From Marthasterias glacialis (lineage: Eukaryota > Echinodermata > Asteroidea > Forcipulatida > Asteriidae), in NCBI GenBank assembly GCA_911728455.2, contig OU452240.1, forward strand, positions 5,651,913 to 5,715,912: a stretch of DNA of 64,000 nt, written 5' to 3'. The position numbers and the translations under genes were made by a program. Below are positions 47,384 to 58,245 of this stretch, piece after piece; position 1 is the stretch's first letter, and each line of letters opens with the position of its first letter. The notes under the pieces are model-generated. The model had not been told where the DNA came from and made no database searches. It worked only from the letters and a program-made list of their open reading frames with translations.

Positions 47384-48072
47384 GATCAGAAGTTAGAACT
47401 TAACATTTTGCAGTTAGTTTCAAACTGCACAGAGGAAGAGTCCTATAATAGGGTTAGTCTAGCTTTACCGAGGTTGTTGAATTAATTCAATATCCACATA
47501 TTTCAAATAACTAAAGTCCGCATGTGTACAGTAATGCACTTATTGTCAGTCATTTATTAAATAATTAAACAGTCAGACGTTTTCTACTGTACGGGGTGGT
47601 ATTCGGCTTAATTTCCATTAATTACCATCTCCTCTTATTCTTGTGAGTTTGCTTGATGACATTACAAGCACAGGGTCTTACTAATTAGCATCAATTTGAC
47701 GATTTATCAACTCAAGACAACTTCACGACAACTCCGCGACAACTCTAATCAACTAGTTAAAATTACCTTAAAACACATTTTTTTCTGCCAGAATGTATTT
47801 AGTATTAGGTCTGATGTCGATTTTTGCTATCAGACAGACTTATTTTCCAAGAAGATTGTTTTGTTCTTCTTTCCTTTTTCTTACCGCACAAACACACTGT
47901 TAAATATAGTGTTGAGTGACGGTAAACTTTTAGAGAGGCCTGGGGAAAGGAGTGCACAAATTTTTCCAGGGGTGGGGCACTTCTGGAAAAATTAAACCTG
48001 TAGATAAAAGCTTATAACAGAGTAAAGTTTTTTTCTGGTAATTTTTAATCTCAAAAGTTCTGATTTCACATG

Positions 48073-48127
48073 GGGGGGGGGGGGGGCACAGACATCATGT
48101 TGTTGTTGGGGGGGGGGGGGGGGGGGG
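48073..48127. repeat. Two poly-G tracts
   Basis: Runs of about 15 and 20 G separated by a short non-G spacer. The flanks have no coding potential. Confidence 0.9.
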
Positions 48128-48439
48128 TACGTGCCATACAATTAGCACAGACTTGCGCTTGCCAGTGAACAGCCGTACTAGATTTTACGATGATTCAATT
48201 GTATCTTTTTGTTTTGCAACAAAAGATTACCACATAATTGGTTGATGAAGTGTTGTAAGTTGAAAACTGAAGGAGGGAGTCAACTTTTGTCTTGTGATTT
48301 AGGTGTACAACCACCATTGATGTTTACCCCCAGTGTTTCTGGCATGGTTGGCTGCAGATTGCGCCTTATCATCTTGTAAGCCCTTACAAGGTGCTATATA
48401 AATGGCTGTCATAGATCAATCATAGCTCCTCATACATTA

Positions 48440-48600
48440 ATAGTACAGAAAAAAAAAAAATAATAATAATAAAAAAAAAAAAAACAACAACAACCAAACA
48501 AACAAACAAACAAACAAACGAACAAACAAAACAAGCAAAAAACAAAGACAAACAAACACACACAAACAGTAAATAATGAAAAAAATAATAATAAAAAGAA
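48440..48600. repeat. A-rich low complexity with (AAAC)n
   Basis: A/TAA runs followed by repeated AAAC/CAAA units. The minus-strand ORF here is a hydrophobic artefact of this composition. Confidence 0.85.
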
Positions 48601-49000
48601 TGAGAGCTGTCAGATGCCCTCGGGTGTGATAAAGCACTATTTTAAGAACTGCATATTATTTTTTTATACTGAGCATCCTTTTATACCTTCAAAAAATCTA
48701 ACTTTTATTCACTTTAATTTTGTATAACTTACACCAAATACAATAATGCTTAAAAAAGTTTACTTAAATACACACAAATTAAAATATAAACAACTACAAA
48801 TAGGTTTTTTTTAATGGCAAGGTTCAGCTTCGGTTGAGTAAGGGAAAAAAAAAATGAACCTGCTGTGCAAAATCAATCATTCAACACTGTTTCTAAAGCT
48901 TTAATCCAATGCTGTAAAACTGGGACCTTTAAAAAGTACAAATACAAATTTAATCTTCAACATCTTGGTCAAAATACATACACTTAGTGCCTTGTATTAA

Positions 49001-49207
49001 AGGGGCTGTGTCGTCAATGATTATAGCTTGCCTGTGGCTGTGCATGGAAAGATGAACTCCCACCCAGAAACTGCAAACGCGCACGCTTGCGGTCAAATCA
49101 CAAAGGATGACACCTTTGTCAAACTGTGATGTAACCGCCAGCGCGCGCACGCGTCTAGTAACTGGGTTATTCCAGTGACTGCTATAATCACGACGACACA
49201 GCCCCTT
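49001..49207. mobile_element. TTAA-flanked MITE, AGGGGCTGTGTCGTC family
   Basis: TTAA at 48,997-49,000 and 49,208-49,211, with ends AGGGGCTGTGTCGTC and GACGACACAGCCCCTT. A second inner inverted pair (CAAATCACAAAGG... and GTCAAACTGTGATG) surrounds the centre. Confidence 0.85.
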
Positions 49208-49570
49208 TTAACACCAGTAATGACTTGCATTTTCAAGCTGTAAATGACTACTTCTTCAAGAAATTGCAATTAAAAATTATAACAATAGCTGTAGTCAAAG
49301 TTTGCACAATTTTAAAGTGGACTTCCCAAACTTTATTTTGGTCATAACTTGCACTTCCACAAAGGTCATTCTAAGGTCATATGGTGTTGAAACCAATCTG
49401 TCAAAAGGGCCAAAGGGAGACGATAGGAGGCAGCAGACTTACCAGGTAAACTTCTGTAAGTTTGCGTAGTTCTGAGCATGCGCTCACATCTGAAAACAAT
49501 GGATTTACCCGGTAAGTCTGCTGCCACCTAGGGTCCTCAAAAGCCTCCCATTAAAACAGCCCTGCCACTA

Positions 49571-50038
49571 GACTAATTCGAGCAGCTCGTTCATAGGCGT
49601 TTCCACGACTGTAGTTATGGCCGCCACACGCGCAGGTCAATGCATACCATAGAGTTATATAATAGAACTAGAGGGTGCACTCGCTATGCCACGCACGAAA
49701 CTCCACTGACTCACCATGGGCGAAAATCCCTATGGGCAAATTGCATACGAATGTCCACTTAGAAAATGGCTGCTGTGTGAACGGATGAGTAACCAGTGCA
49801 AATGAATGGTCTGCGCCTTTTCTCAATGGTCAAAAAACGCTCCTTGTCGGGCCGTGTCGCATGGTTTGTACGCCCTCTAGTTCTTATATATAACTCTATG
49901 ACGCATACGCACTATGAATCCTCCATGCTGATTGGTACATATGTGTGCTGACACACTAATGTCATGTCGCGTGCGCGTGCGTGCAGTGGCCACAGCTGTG
50001 GTGGTGTAAAACACCAGAAACGAGCGCTCGGATTGGTG
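49571..50038. mobile_element. MITE GTTTTACACCACC family (copy 2) with nested element
   Basis: Same family as 38,420-38,623. Another inverted-repeat element, listed separately, interrupts it at about 49,648-49,903. Outside the insertion it reads through the same CGCCACACGCGC and AATCCTCCATGCTGATTGGT sequence. Confidence 0.7.
49648..49903. mobile_element. Nested MITE, CATAGAGTTATAT ends
   Basis: CATAGAGTTATATAATAGAA and its near-complement ending ATATAACTCTATG, continuing with CTAGAGGG / CCCTCTAG inside. GCATAC on both sides looks like a target duplication. Non-coding. Confidence 0.78.
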
Positions 50039-50416
50039 TATACACAGTACGAAAAGTGGTCCGATTAAATCGGCCTGGGACACTGCAAGAGTTAACAAGA
50101 AAATGGTGATGAGTAACTTTTTGTCCTGATGCACAAAAACAATACCAGGTAACAGTCAAAATAATACACATTACAGAGTGTTTTGGGCTAGTAACCTGTT
50201 TGTGTTCAGCAAGATTGTTCTGTGCCGAGCAATGGAATACTTTAGAGAACACTACATGTAGGTGGCAGCAAACATACAAGGTAAATTGTTATTGGAAATG
50301 CGCCCACTTTATGCTCTGAACTATGCAAACAATGGAAATTTACCTGGTAAGTCTGCTGCCACCTGAGTTCCAAAGTCTCCCATGTCTGTGTTCTAAACAG
50401 CTTTATCAAATTTGTC

Positions 50417-50440
50417 CCCCCCCCCCCCCCCCCCCCCCCG
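50417..50440. repeat. Poly-C tract (~23 C)
   Basis: An uninterrupted C run 20 bases downstream of the stop codon of the piggyBac-derived gene (a G run in its transcript). Confidence 0.9.
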
Positions 50441-50458
50441 CTTTCTTGTTCAGCAACA

Positions 50459-53400
50459 TCAACTAGGTTCCTCATCTATAATCTGCTGCAGCATCTCAAG
50501 ATCATTATGTGCCTCTTCCATGCAGTTTCGGAATCTAGACAGACAAAAGTGTCTCTCACATCGTGTGCAACGAGTGTGAACTTTACGCACCTCACGATGC
50601 ACTGACCAACAGAGGGCACACTTCTGGCCGATCCTACTTCTCGCTTGGACGTACTTGTGGAGCTTCTGACTTCCGCTGTCCGATTCATCGCCGCTTTTTG
50701 TTCCCCCAGCCTCAGAGGACGTGTCACAACTCACATCCGACTCTCTCATCTCGCTGTCCGAGTCGGACTGCAAGAACAACCCAGCATCACCGAGACTGAC
50801 AAGCCCATTGATGATCTGGTCTTCAAAGCCTGTATCTGAAAGCTCTCCAGTTTGGACGGAACACCCCGATGAGCACAGGACAGACTTGGTTGTGGACAAG
50901 TAATGCGCTAAGTTCAAATAGTGGTAGAAGAATGATTTGCCAAGAGGAGGGGTTGGAGGTCTATTTGAGGTTAGAGACAAATCAAAATCATCTTCCATGT
51001 TTCTGGTGTCTTTGTACATGTAGATCACTTCTGGACAGGGTAGAAAGACCTTCTGCCAGTGACTTGGAGATGGGGCATCTTCAACAGTTTCATCCCCTGA
51101 AAATATGTCACCAGCATGATTTTCAGAGCAACCGCTGTCCGCAGTTATATTTAAATTTCCATCATGCCATTTTAGGCTTATAACATCAAAGTCAGTCAAA
51201 TGATCGCTGCTGGTGTTATCACAGAATACTGGTCTCTCTTCAGTGATTCCAGACTTATTATTTGGAAGTTCGGCAAGTTCCTTAGGATCTTCCTTGGTAA
51301 TTTCTTGTCCATTTACCGACATAAATCCATTTGTTGGTTCCGATAAACTTGCTTGGAATAGCACCCTAGAGCTTTCGAGAATATTCGACTTAACACTGGG
51401 AACAAATTTTGAATCTATTAGTATGGAGGGTTGATTTTTCATCTCATCAGATGGTTTACAAGTTGATGGGACAACCTTCATATAATTTAAAATTTCATCC
51501 TGCTCTGATGATAATTTTCCTTTTGTTATTTTCTCAGCAAATTGGATGTTCAAACTTGTTTGAAATGTTTTGAGCACAGTCTTGATGTGATCGAAGAAGT
51601 AAAGGAACTTATCTGATTTCTCAGTGTGTCGACTTGAACGCGAGTCATGCTGTCCGATTTTCTTTGCTTCTGGTAAGGTAGAGTCTTGTCTATGGGATGT
51701 CTTTGCAACACTCTGAGGATCGACTACTGTGAGAAGCTGAATAATTGCGAAAAAACGGCTCCGTTTCAGGAGAGTTCTCGGCCAAGGCGCACTAACTCTA
51801 TCTTCTCGCCAGAAGGTGCCGAAACCAACATCTGGGTGGCGCCTCATGATCAGAATGATTGCAATGAAAATGTGCATCTCCCTCGCGGTGATTTCCTCCC
51901 ACGTTCCATCGTCACTTGCGAAGGCGGGGTTGAAGAGGACGACTTCCCAGGCATGGCTATTTGTCAGATCGCATATTTTCTTGATGACGTCAGCTGTGAA
52001 GAAGAGGAGGAAGATCTGGAGAGGTTCAACGATGCCTTTCTCGATGTCGTTGGCAACGGTTGCTAAGTCAGCATGGAGAGACAGGGGGATAAGTTTCAGT
52101 CTGTTTGTAGGAGGTTCCTTTTGATCATCGCCCAAGTCGTTAGATTGTTCCCTGTAAGTTTGAAAGGGGAAGACAATGAAAATTGAGGTTTTTGTGATGG
52201 ATTGTCGCTATGGAATAAACTGTGATAATGTGAAGTACGTAGCATTCTGGTTCTAACGAAGTCTAGATTTTAACATTATCTTTGTTTCAAATCAATTTTG
52301 GGGTGAACAAAGAAAAATTGACTGGAGTGGGATTTGAACCTGCGACCACCGACTTAACATACCGACGCTCTACCAACTGAGCTATCCATCCTAATGTTGG
52401 CAGTCTCCCTATTTTGTCAATTATCAGGTTTTTTTGTACACAAATGCAACAAGTAGATTCCTAAATCCAACAGAATCAAACAAGTATGAAGTTGGATTCT
52501 GATAAGTTTGGAGTTGTTAGAGTTTTGTTTTTCAGTCTTAAATAGCAATTTTCAAAGATTTGAGAAAGCTGTAAGCTTTCATTGTCTGTCAAAAGCATTG
52601 TCTGTCAAAATTCATTAAAAAAAACGAATTCAAAAAAGAAAAAAATAATATTTCGCCGAAAACTAAAATTTTTGGAGGTAAAGTACAAAAAATGTTTTAG
52701 CAATAGAAAGGTTTAACCAAACCCCCCTTTAAGCATTTTTTACTAGGAGACCTCCTCAACCTAGCATACTCCCACAGTGCACTTGTGGGGCCAGTACACC
52801 AACCCATCATACTCCCACAGTACACATATGGGGACAGCACACGACCCATCATACTCCCACAGTACACATATGGGGACAGTACACAACCCATCATACTCCC
52901 ACAGTACACATATGGGGACAATACACAACCCATCATACTCCCACAGGTCTTGTGCTGTTTGATTTTGGCTGACTGGGTATGTTATGACATGGGTATAGCT
53001 TGATTATTTGAGAAGTACAGTACCAAGCCCATCAATATCCAACACTACAGTTTGCAATAGTACTTTCCACGCTCAGCCAAAGTCCAACAGAGTTGCCTAT
53101 CATAGTACTACTTTCCTCACTCAGCCAAAGTCCAACACTAGTCCCCTGAACCATTGGTACTCAACCAGCCTTAGTCCAACAGCAGAGACAAGATTCACAG
53201 AACTCCGCCATCCAAAGTCCAACAATAACCCCTGTTGGATTTGGACTGACCCGGGGTGGTTAGAGTTAAAGATGAGGCGGTTAGATGAGATAAAATCAAA
53301 CCTACCTCAATCTCTTCCGGTTTTTCTTGGGCATAGATTTCGCCTCCTCGTCATTTGTGCCACTTGCTTGGCCTCCTTCCCTGATGTGGTGTTGTGCTGG

Positions 53401-54956
53401 CGGATTCACTTCAACCTCTGCCCCAGAAGTACTGAGCTGCCTGGACGATGGATCTGACCACCATGTTGGGGTTACTGACGATGGACTGGTGTTATTTCCA
53501 CCGAAGAAGACTGGAGAAGGTATAGGGCTATCTCTCTGGCACTCCCTAATCGAAAATTATAATATTGGAATTTGTTATTTAGAGCAGCGGTATCCTGCAA
53601 TCCACCAAGCATGAAAAAGTAATAAAATAATTAAATACACATTTTTTTGTTATGAACTTTCAAAATTGCTTATTATTTTACAACAGGTAGGCCTACATGT
53701 ACAAAGTTTGAATTATTAATTCATACACCTTGTAAAGATATAATAGGGGAAGAGGCAGTTATGTTTGTCTTGCAGTGGATTCATTTACCCCTTCCCGTTC
53801 TTAGCTGTGCTGTGAAGAGACTTGAGTTTATATCTCGCCATGTCTTGTTTCTGCACATTGGGGCAGGTTTTTATCCCTTCAAAATGTAGCCCACACCTCG
53901 AGTGGCCTTTGGGCCTTGTGATGGCAAATTGCATTAAAAATAAATAATTACATAATATAATATGGTGATGCGGCACAATCTGCTGCCATAAACTCCAGAA
54001 ATACCGGGGCAAGCCCATTCTCTTCGCGACAAGTGTATTTTTTATTTTTTTTTTACGTGCATTACACAACACACCGAACCTACGGCTTTACTACGGCTTA
54101 ACATCCCATCCGAAGGACAAAGGAATTATGAGCAAGTTCGATCAAGGACCATAGTTAACCATAGTTGGACTAACTCTGATCGAACCCACGCTAATTGACG
54201 ATGGTTGGACTAGTCTAGCTGACTATTCACGACCAGCCTATCGAGGTTGGTCGCATCTCTGGTTACCAGTAGACGTTTCATAAGCACAGTGCAGAGGGGA
54301 CCAGTTATCAGGAAAGTGATCAGCGTTGATTTTGCCGTTTTCTCATGGTCGCGTTGATATGATATGACTAGAGACGTTTCGCACTTCAACTCAAGTGCTC
54401 ATGCACTACGTACGTCACTAACCAACCGCTAGTTGACCATCAGTCCTTGATCGAACTTGCTCTACGGTGAAGTGTCTTGGTCAAAGACATAGGCCTAAGT
54501 GCCATGACTGGGACTTCAGTCCGATGCATTTAAACCGAAATGAGAATAAATTTACTCTTCCTAGTTCCAGAAAACAAAGATGGACATTTCCCGCTAAGTC
54601 TTATCTACTGTACCAATGGCAAATGTGGAATAAAGAAAAATGGAAAGAAAGAAATCTTGAATTGAATTGAATTGAATCTATTGAATTGATGCTGGGACTT
54701 TTAACTTAACAATTACTAGAGCCGTGCTTGGTCTGGACATCATTAGGCGAAGTTTCTCATTTCGGACTGCCCTCGCACGAAACACTCACCATTGTATTTT
54801 ATCGTCTGTATCCGACTCCCACCACGGTGACTCCTCATTGGCTGATCTCCGATGGGAACGACGCCCGTCTGAATCGGACCACCATGAGGGTGCTGTGAGG
54901 GAGGCACGAGAGGTTGGACTGCCCTCGATGTCTGACGATGCATAACCTGATGCCAT
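50459..54956 (-). CDS. PiggyBac transposase-derived host gene, 3 exons, 699 aa, catalytic core missing
   Basis: Coding exons 54790-54956, 53306-53545 and 50459-52151 join in phase to 699 codons plus TGA. The ATG at 54956 follows an in-frame upstream TGA. Residues 1-136 are low-complexity with three WW-acidic repeats (WWSDSD 25-30, WWESDTD 45-51, WWSDP 84-88) and a basic KKNRKRLR (129-136), a likely nuclear signal. Residues 172-340 match the N-terminal part of piggyBac transposases: EPLQIFLLFFTADVIKKICD, TWEEITAREMHIFIAI, FWRED, KRSRFFAIIQLLTV, DKFLYFFDHIK. Residues 540-560 (GKSFFYHYLNLAHYL) look like the helical part after the DDE domain, and 647-684 form a CxxC-x13-CxxC-x4-C-x6-C-x4-H zinc cluster like the piggyBac C-terminal domain. 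Residues 342-535, where the catalytic Asp blocks belong, are Ser/Asp/Glu-rich with no such motif. Two introns and no TIRs argue for domestication. It probably binds DNA or chromatin (inference). Confidence 0.82.
52288..52413 (-). mobile_element. SINE with tRNA-Asn-like head
   Basis: The minus strand has ATAGCTCAGTTGGTAGAGCG, GTATGTTAAGTCGGTGGTCG, GGTTCAAATCCCACTCCAGT and TTTGTTCACCCCAAAATTGA. It sits in intron 2 of the piggyBac-derived gene, about 140 bp upstream of the last exon. Confidence 0.82.
52760..52947 (+). repeat. 42-bp minisatellite, 4-5 copies
   Basis: Unit CCCATCATACTCCCACAGTA plus CACATATGGGGACA, very well conserved. The ORFs spanning it (SPYVYCGSMMG repeats or their complement) are artefacts of a unit length divisible by three. 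Confidence 0.92.
53025..53230 (+). repeat. Scattered AGTCCAACA repeats
   Basis: At least five AAAGTCCAACA or CAGCCAAAGTCCAAC words lie at irregular spacing in intron 2 of the piggyBac-derived gene, just downstream of its second coding exon. Confidence 0.6.
53745..53936 (+). mobile_element. tRNA-Ser SINE, 3' part, plus orientation
   Basis: GGGGAAGAGGCAGTTATG, CATTGGGGCAGGTTTTTATC and TAGCCCACACCTCGAGTGGC in the order seen in the minus-strand copy at 33,022-33,357. The head is absent. A second SINE body piece (ACATCCCATCCGAAGGACAA) lies near 54,100. Confidence 0.75.
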
Positions 54957-54989
54957 GCTACATCACAGGCTCCTCACTCTGCAAACAAA

Positions 54990-56500
54990 GTACGATCTTT
55001 TTTAAAATACCAGGAGTTAAATTTCTACAAAAAATGTCTACAGTCTTGGACCTCAGCAGAACTTCCTCCGACAGTCTGAACTGAAAAAATATTGCCTACA
55101 ATTCAAAATACTCGCTGTGTCAATGGTCCGAGTAAATGGAGCAAAAATCACTTTTTTTAACATTTTGATATTATCCAGCGTCTATCGTAGGCCAGATACT
55201 ATCCAAACATGCCAAATGTTAAAAAAGTGTTGTTGGGTCTAGTTAACTCGGATAGGGTTACGCATAAACGCAAGAGGGCGCTCTTCCTTTAGAAGTCAGA
55301 CTTTGTTAATGGAAACTTTTAACAAAAAATTTGCCTTTAAAGAATGGGATTTTCACTAACAGAATTATTAAAAAAACACATTTATTTCCATACTGTGTTA
55401 CTAATCAGTATTTTCCCTTGATGCATAACATCAAAGACCAAAACTTTAAAAACTCCAGAGTTTTAAGCATGTTTAGTCAAAATCCACACAGCAAATATAG
55501 TGCATTATGATCACATACAGCAGTCCAATGATAACATGCACAGTGTGTTCTGTTAAGTGTCTAATGTAAGTATGACTATTCCTTTTTACCGTCACAAAAT
55601 TACTTATTTCCCTGCACTGCAGAACTCGACAGACCTAATTCATTGAAAAGTTTCTATTTCTGGCCTCCACTTTCTAAGGGATTTTTTTAATGTTATTTCC
55701 CTCTTTTTAATAGTCCTCTCGTCTCTCGAGGAATTGGTAGCAAAAACGCTAATTATTGACCTTAAATAAAGAACAATCAAGCGAACATTTCATCGTGCAG
55801 CAGGAACTTTCGCGCATTCATGCCCAAAGGAACTAAAATGGCGATCAGCGAATGCGTTGTCAAGACCACCACAGACGTGAAAATGGCTTTATTCAATATT
55901 TTTCATGATATCGACATTTTCTAATTGTTCAAAATCAAAGTGCCTGTTCTTCTCTGTATATGAACTGTCAACCTTTTTGGACAGGTAAGGATATAATTTG
56001 ACCGAAATTAAGGGAGATAAAGTGGCAGCTGGATACGGCATTTTCTGCCAGTTTTTGTCGAGGGACCATTGACCAGTGAAACCATCCTCATTCATCATAT
56101 GACCATGTTTTAAATAGTAAAATAATAATCCCGCTCTCGCACGTTCACCCACTTATAATTGCACCCACTCAGCTTAAGGTTAAGCAAATGCTCTGTAGTG
56201 TATATTATTATTCAAATCACGGTAAAAAGTGTGAGGGTAATTCTGTCACTCTTTCCTTCTCTCTGCATGATAAAGAACGTCTACGATCCGGAGGGTTTGT
56301 TGGTGAGATGCTTAAATCCATGTTCTTTATTTTTACTCACCAAAATCAGTCACAAATTCTGCTCAAGATCACGAAGAATACAAACAACAACAGTCTGACA
56401 GTATCGAGTGTGCGCACATGTGAGATTGAAAAGCGCCACCAATTGTCTCAAGTGAGATAGTGCAATCCGCTCATTCCTTTGGTCGAGGATTCGGGGCGGT
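54990..56500. other. Upstream of the piggyBac-derived gene, no other gene seen
   Basis: The 5' flank of the minus-strand gene. An acceptor-like TGTTTGCAG ends near 54,980, so a non-coding 5' exon is expected in this interval. I cannot place it. Otherwise unremarkable AT-rich sequence. Confidence 0.4.
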
Positions 56501-56514
56501 GACGTGGGCGCGGA

Positions 56515-56562
56515 TGGGGGGGGGGGGGGAGGGGGTGGCGGGGGGGGGGGGGGGGGGCGGGG
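56515..56562. repeat. G-rich tract
   Basis: G-runs of up to about 16 interrupted by A, T or C over 48 bases, giving several overlapping quadruplex-capable groups. Confidence 0.88.
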
Positions 56563-56828
56563 TACAACTTTCGAGTGTAAAATAAATTAGTACAAATCGA
56601 GTGTACAAATCAGTACTGGTACAAATTGTCTCTTGGATCACTCGATCTTTGGCTGGGGCATGGGTAAAGGGGTTTTGGGAAACTTAATAATGAAATGATT
56701 GAACTTGGCGTAAACTGTTGCTTGACTCGCCAAAGTTTTCAACCGAATGCAAAGAGCCCTATGTTGACAAACGATTTTAAAATTCAATAGCCAACACGTG
56801 TTCTTAGCAGCTGTAGCACTGCATTTAA

Positions 56829-57039
56829 AAGGGGCTGTGTCGTCATGATTATGGCAGTAAATGGAACAACCCGGCCAGTTACTGTGCGCGCGCACGCCGG
56901 TGGTCACATGGCAGTTTAACAAAGACGGCACCTTTTGTGATTTGACCGTGCGGCTTGCGCATGTTCAGTATCTATGAGTTCGGAGAGTTCATTCCATGCA
57001 TAGCCACAGGCCTGCATTAATTATAACGACACAGCCCCT
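56829..57039. mobile_element. TTAA-flanked MITE, AGGGGCTGTGTCGTCATG family
   Basis: TTAA at 56,825-56,828 and 57,040-57,043, with ends AGGGGCTGTGTCGTCATG and CGACACAGCCCC. It shares GCCGGTGGTCACATGGCAGT-type interior with the copies at 29,618 and 49,001. Confidence 0.85.
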
Positions 57040-57671
57040 TTAACAGCAGCTGCTAAGTAGCAACATATTCAGCAAAATCATCACTGCAACATCATCAATA
57101 GCTAGTATAGCATCAATGGCAGAGAGCAGCAACAGCAACAACACCAACAGCGACTGCAGCAAAAGAAGCAGAAAAAAAGGAGACCACCAGCACTAACAGA
57201 ATCTGCCGTTTTAGGAACAGATAGCAGCCGAATGAAACAGCAGCAGGGAGCAACATGGTATCACTGAGTTAGCAATGTCAAAAAGACTGCGACCATAAAC
57301 AAAAGGAAAAAAAAGAACGAAAAGAAACACACACACACACAACTCATTAATGTTGCCCGTGGACATGAGGAATTTAATTCATTCATTTTACATTTTTGCA
57401 TAAAGTGAACCTAAATATATATATATAATAATAACAACAATAATAACAACAATATCAACAAAGAATTGGGGGCAGTCAAAGAAACTTTTGCTCTGTTTCA
57501 ACCATAGGCTGAACATTTATGTACGTAGGTAGGCGAGGGTTGTTAGTGTTAAGCATTACGGGGCGGTGCTACATACTTTACATTGATGGGAGGCAAATTC
57601 CATGGACAAGTGGGCAGCAAACCCATACCCTATACCGTTAATATTATTATTATTGGTTTTGGGTTCACTTG

Positions 57672-57694
57672 TGGGGGGGGGGGGGGGGGGCTCA

Positions 57695-57730
<36 letters not shown>
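57672..57730. repeat. Poly-G tract followed by (CA)n
   Basis: About 18 G, a short spacer and 16-17 CA units. Confidence 0.9.
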
Positions 57731-57731
<1 letters not shown>

Positions 57732-58132
57732 TGGGTGCGCCGTTGTGAATGATTTAAAATGCATTCCAAACGTCCAAGCCAACTTGCATAACATTAACTA
57801 TTGATTTGTATGCATTTCTAATAACGCACAGCAACAACGCACATGGGGAGGGGGTGACTGGGGGTGGGGTGAGGCGGGGATAGGGGCTCGGGAGCTTGAC
57901 CCCCTCCTACCCAGAGGGTCCCCGAAAATTGTGAAACTACGGTAGCCTATATTGACCATTCGCTTTACAAGTTTCAGAGGTAAAATTACGTAAAACTTGG
58001 GATGTCTTTTTGAATAGCTATACTGAACAAAAACGTCTTTCGATTTGCAGTTTTGTTTATTTGTTTCAAAGACCCATTTATTACCAGATCATAATGGAAA
58101 CCTGAATACAGCAAATCAGACGGACGTGGTCT

Positions 58133-58245
58133 GGGGTGGATTTCACAAAACTAGTCCTAACTTAGGACTAGTCCTATAAGTTAGGACTAGTTACTCGTCC
58201 TAACTCAAGACAAGACAAATCCTAGCGCTTTGTGAAATCCACCCT
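58133..58245. mobile_element. MITE, GGTGGATTTCACAAA ends (copy 2), highly palindromic
   Basis: GGGGTGGATTTCACAAA and GCTTTGTGAAATCCACCC ends. The interior is alternating ACTAGTCCTAACTTAGGACT-type palindromes. The 113-bp element could fold almost completely on itself. Confidence 0.82.

Noticed and set aside
48437-48637. Hydrophobic minus-strand ORF, possible membrane protein
   Set aside because: Translation of A-rich and (AAAC)n low-complexity DNA.
50869-52124. Several plus-strand ORFs opposite the piggyBac-derived gene
   Set aside because: Antisense shadows of a coding exon with clear domain homology on the minus strand.
52135-52137. Start of the piggyBac-derived protein at 52,135
   Set aside because: That codon is TTG. 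The frame continues upstream to an acceptor at 52,152 and joins two further exons in phase to an ATG with an upstream in-frame stop.
52697-52936. Repeat-protein ORF (SPYVYCGSMMG units)
   Set aside because: Product of a 42-bp minisatellite whose unit length is divisible by three. It is open on both strands and has no start context.
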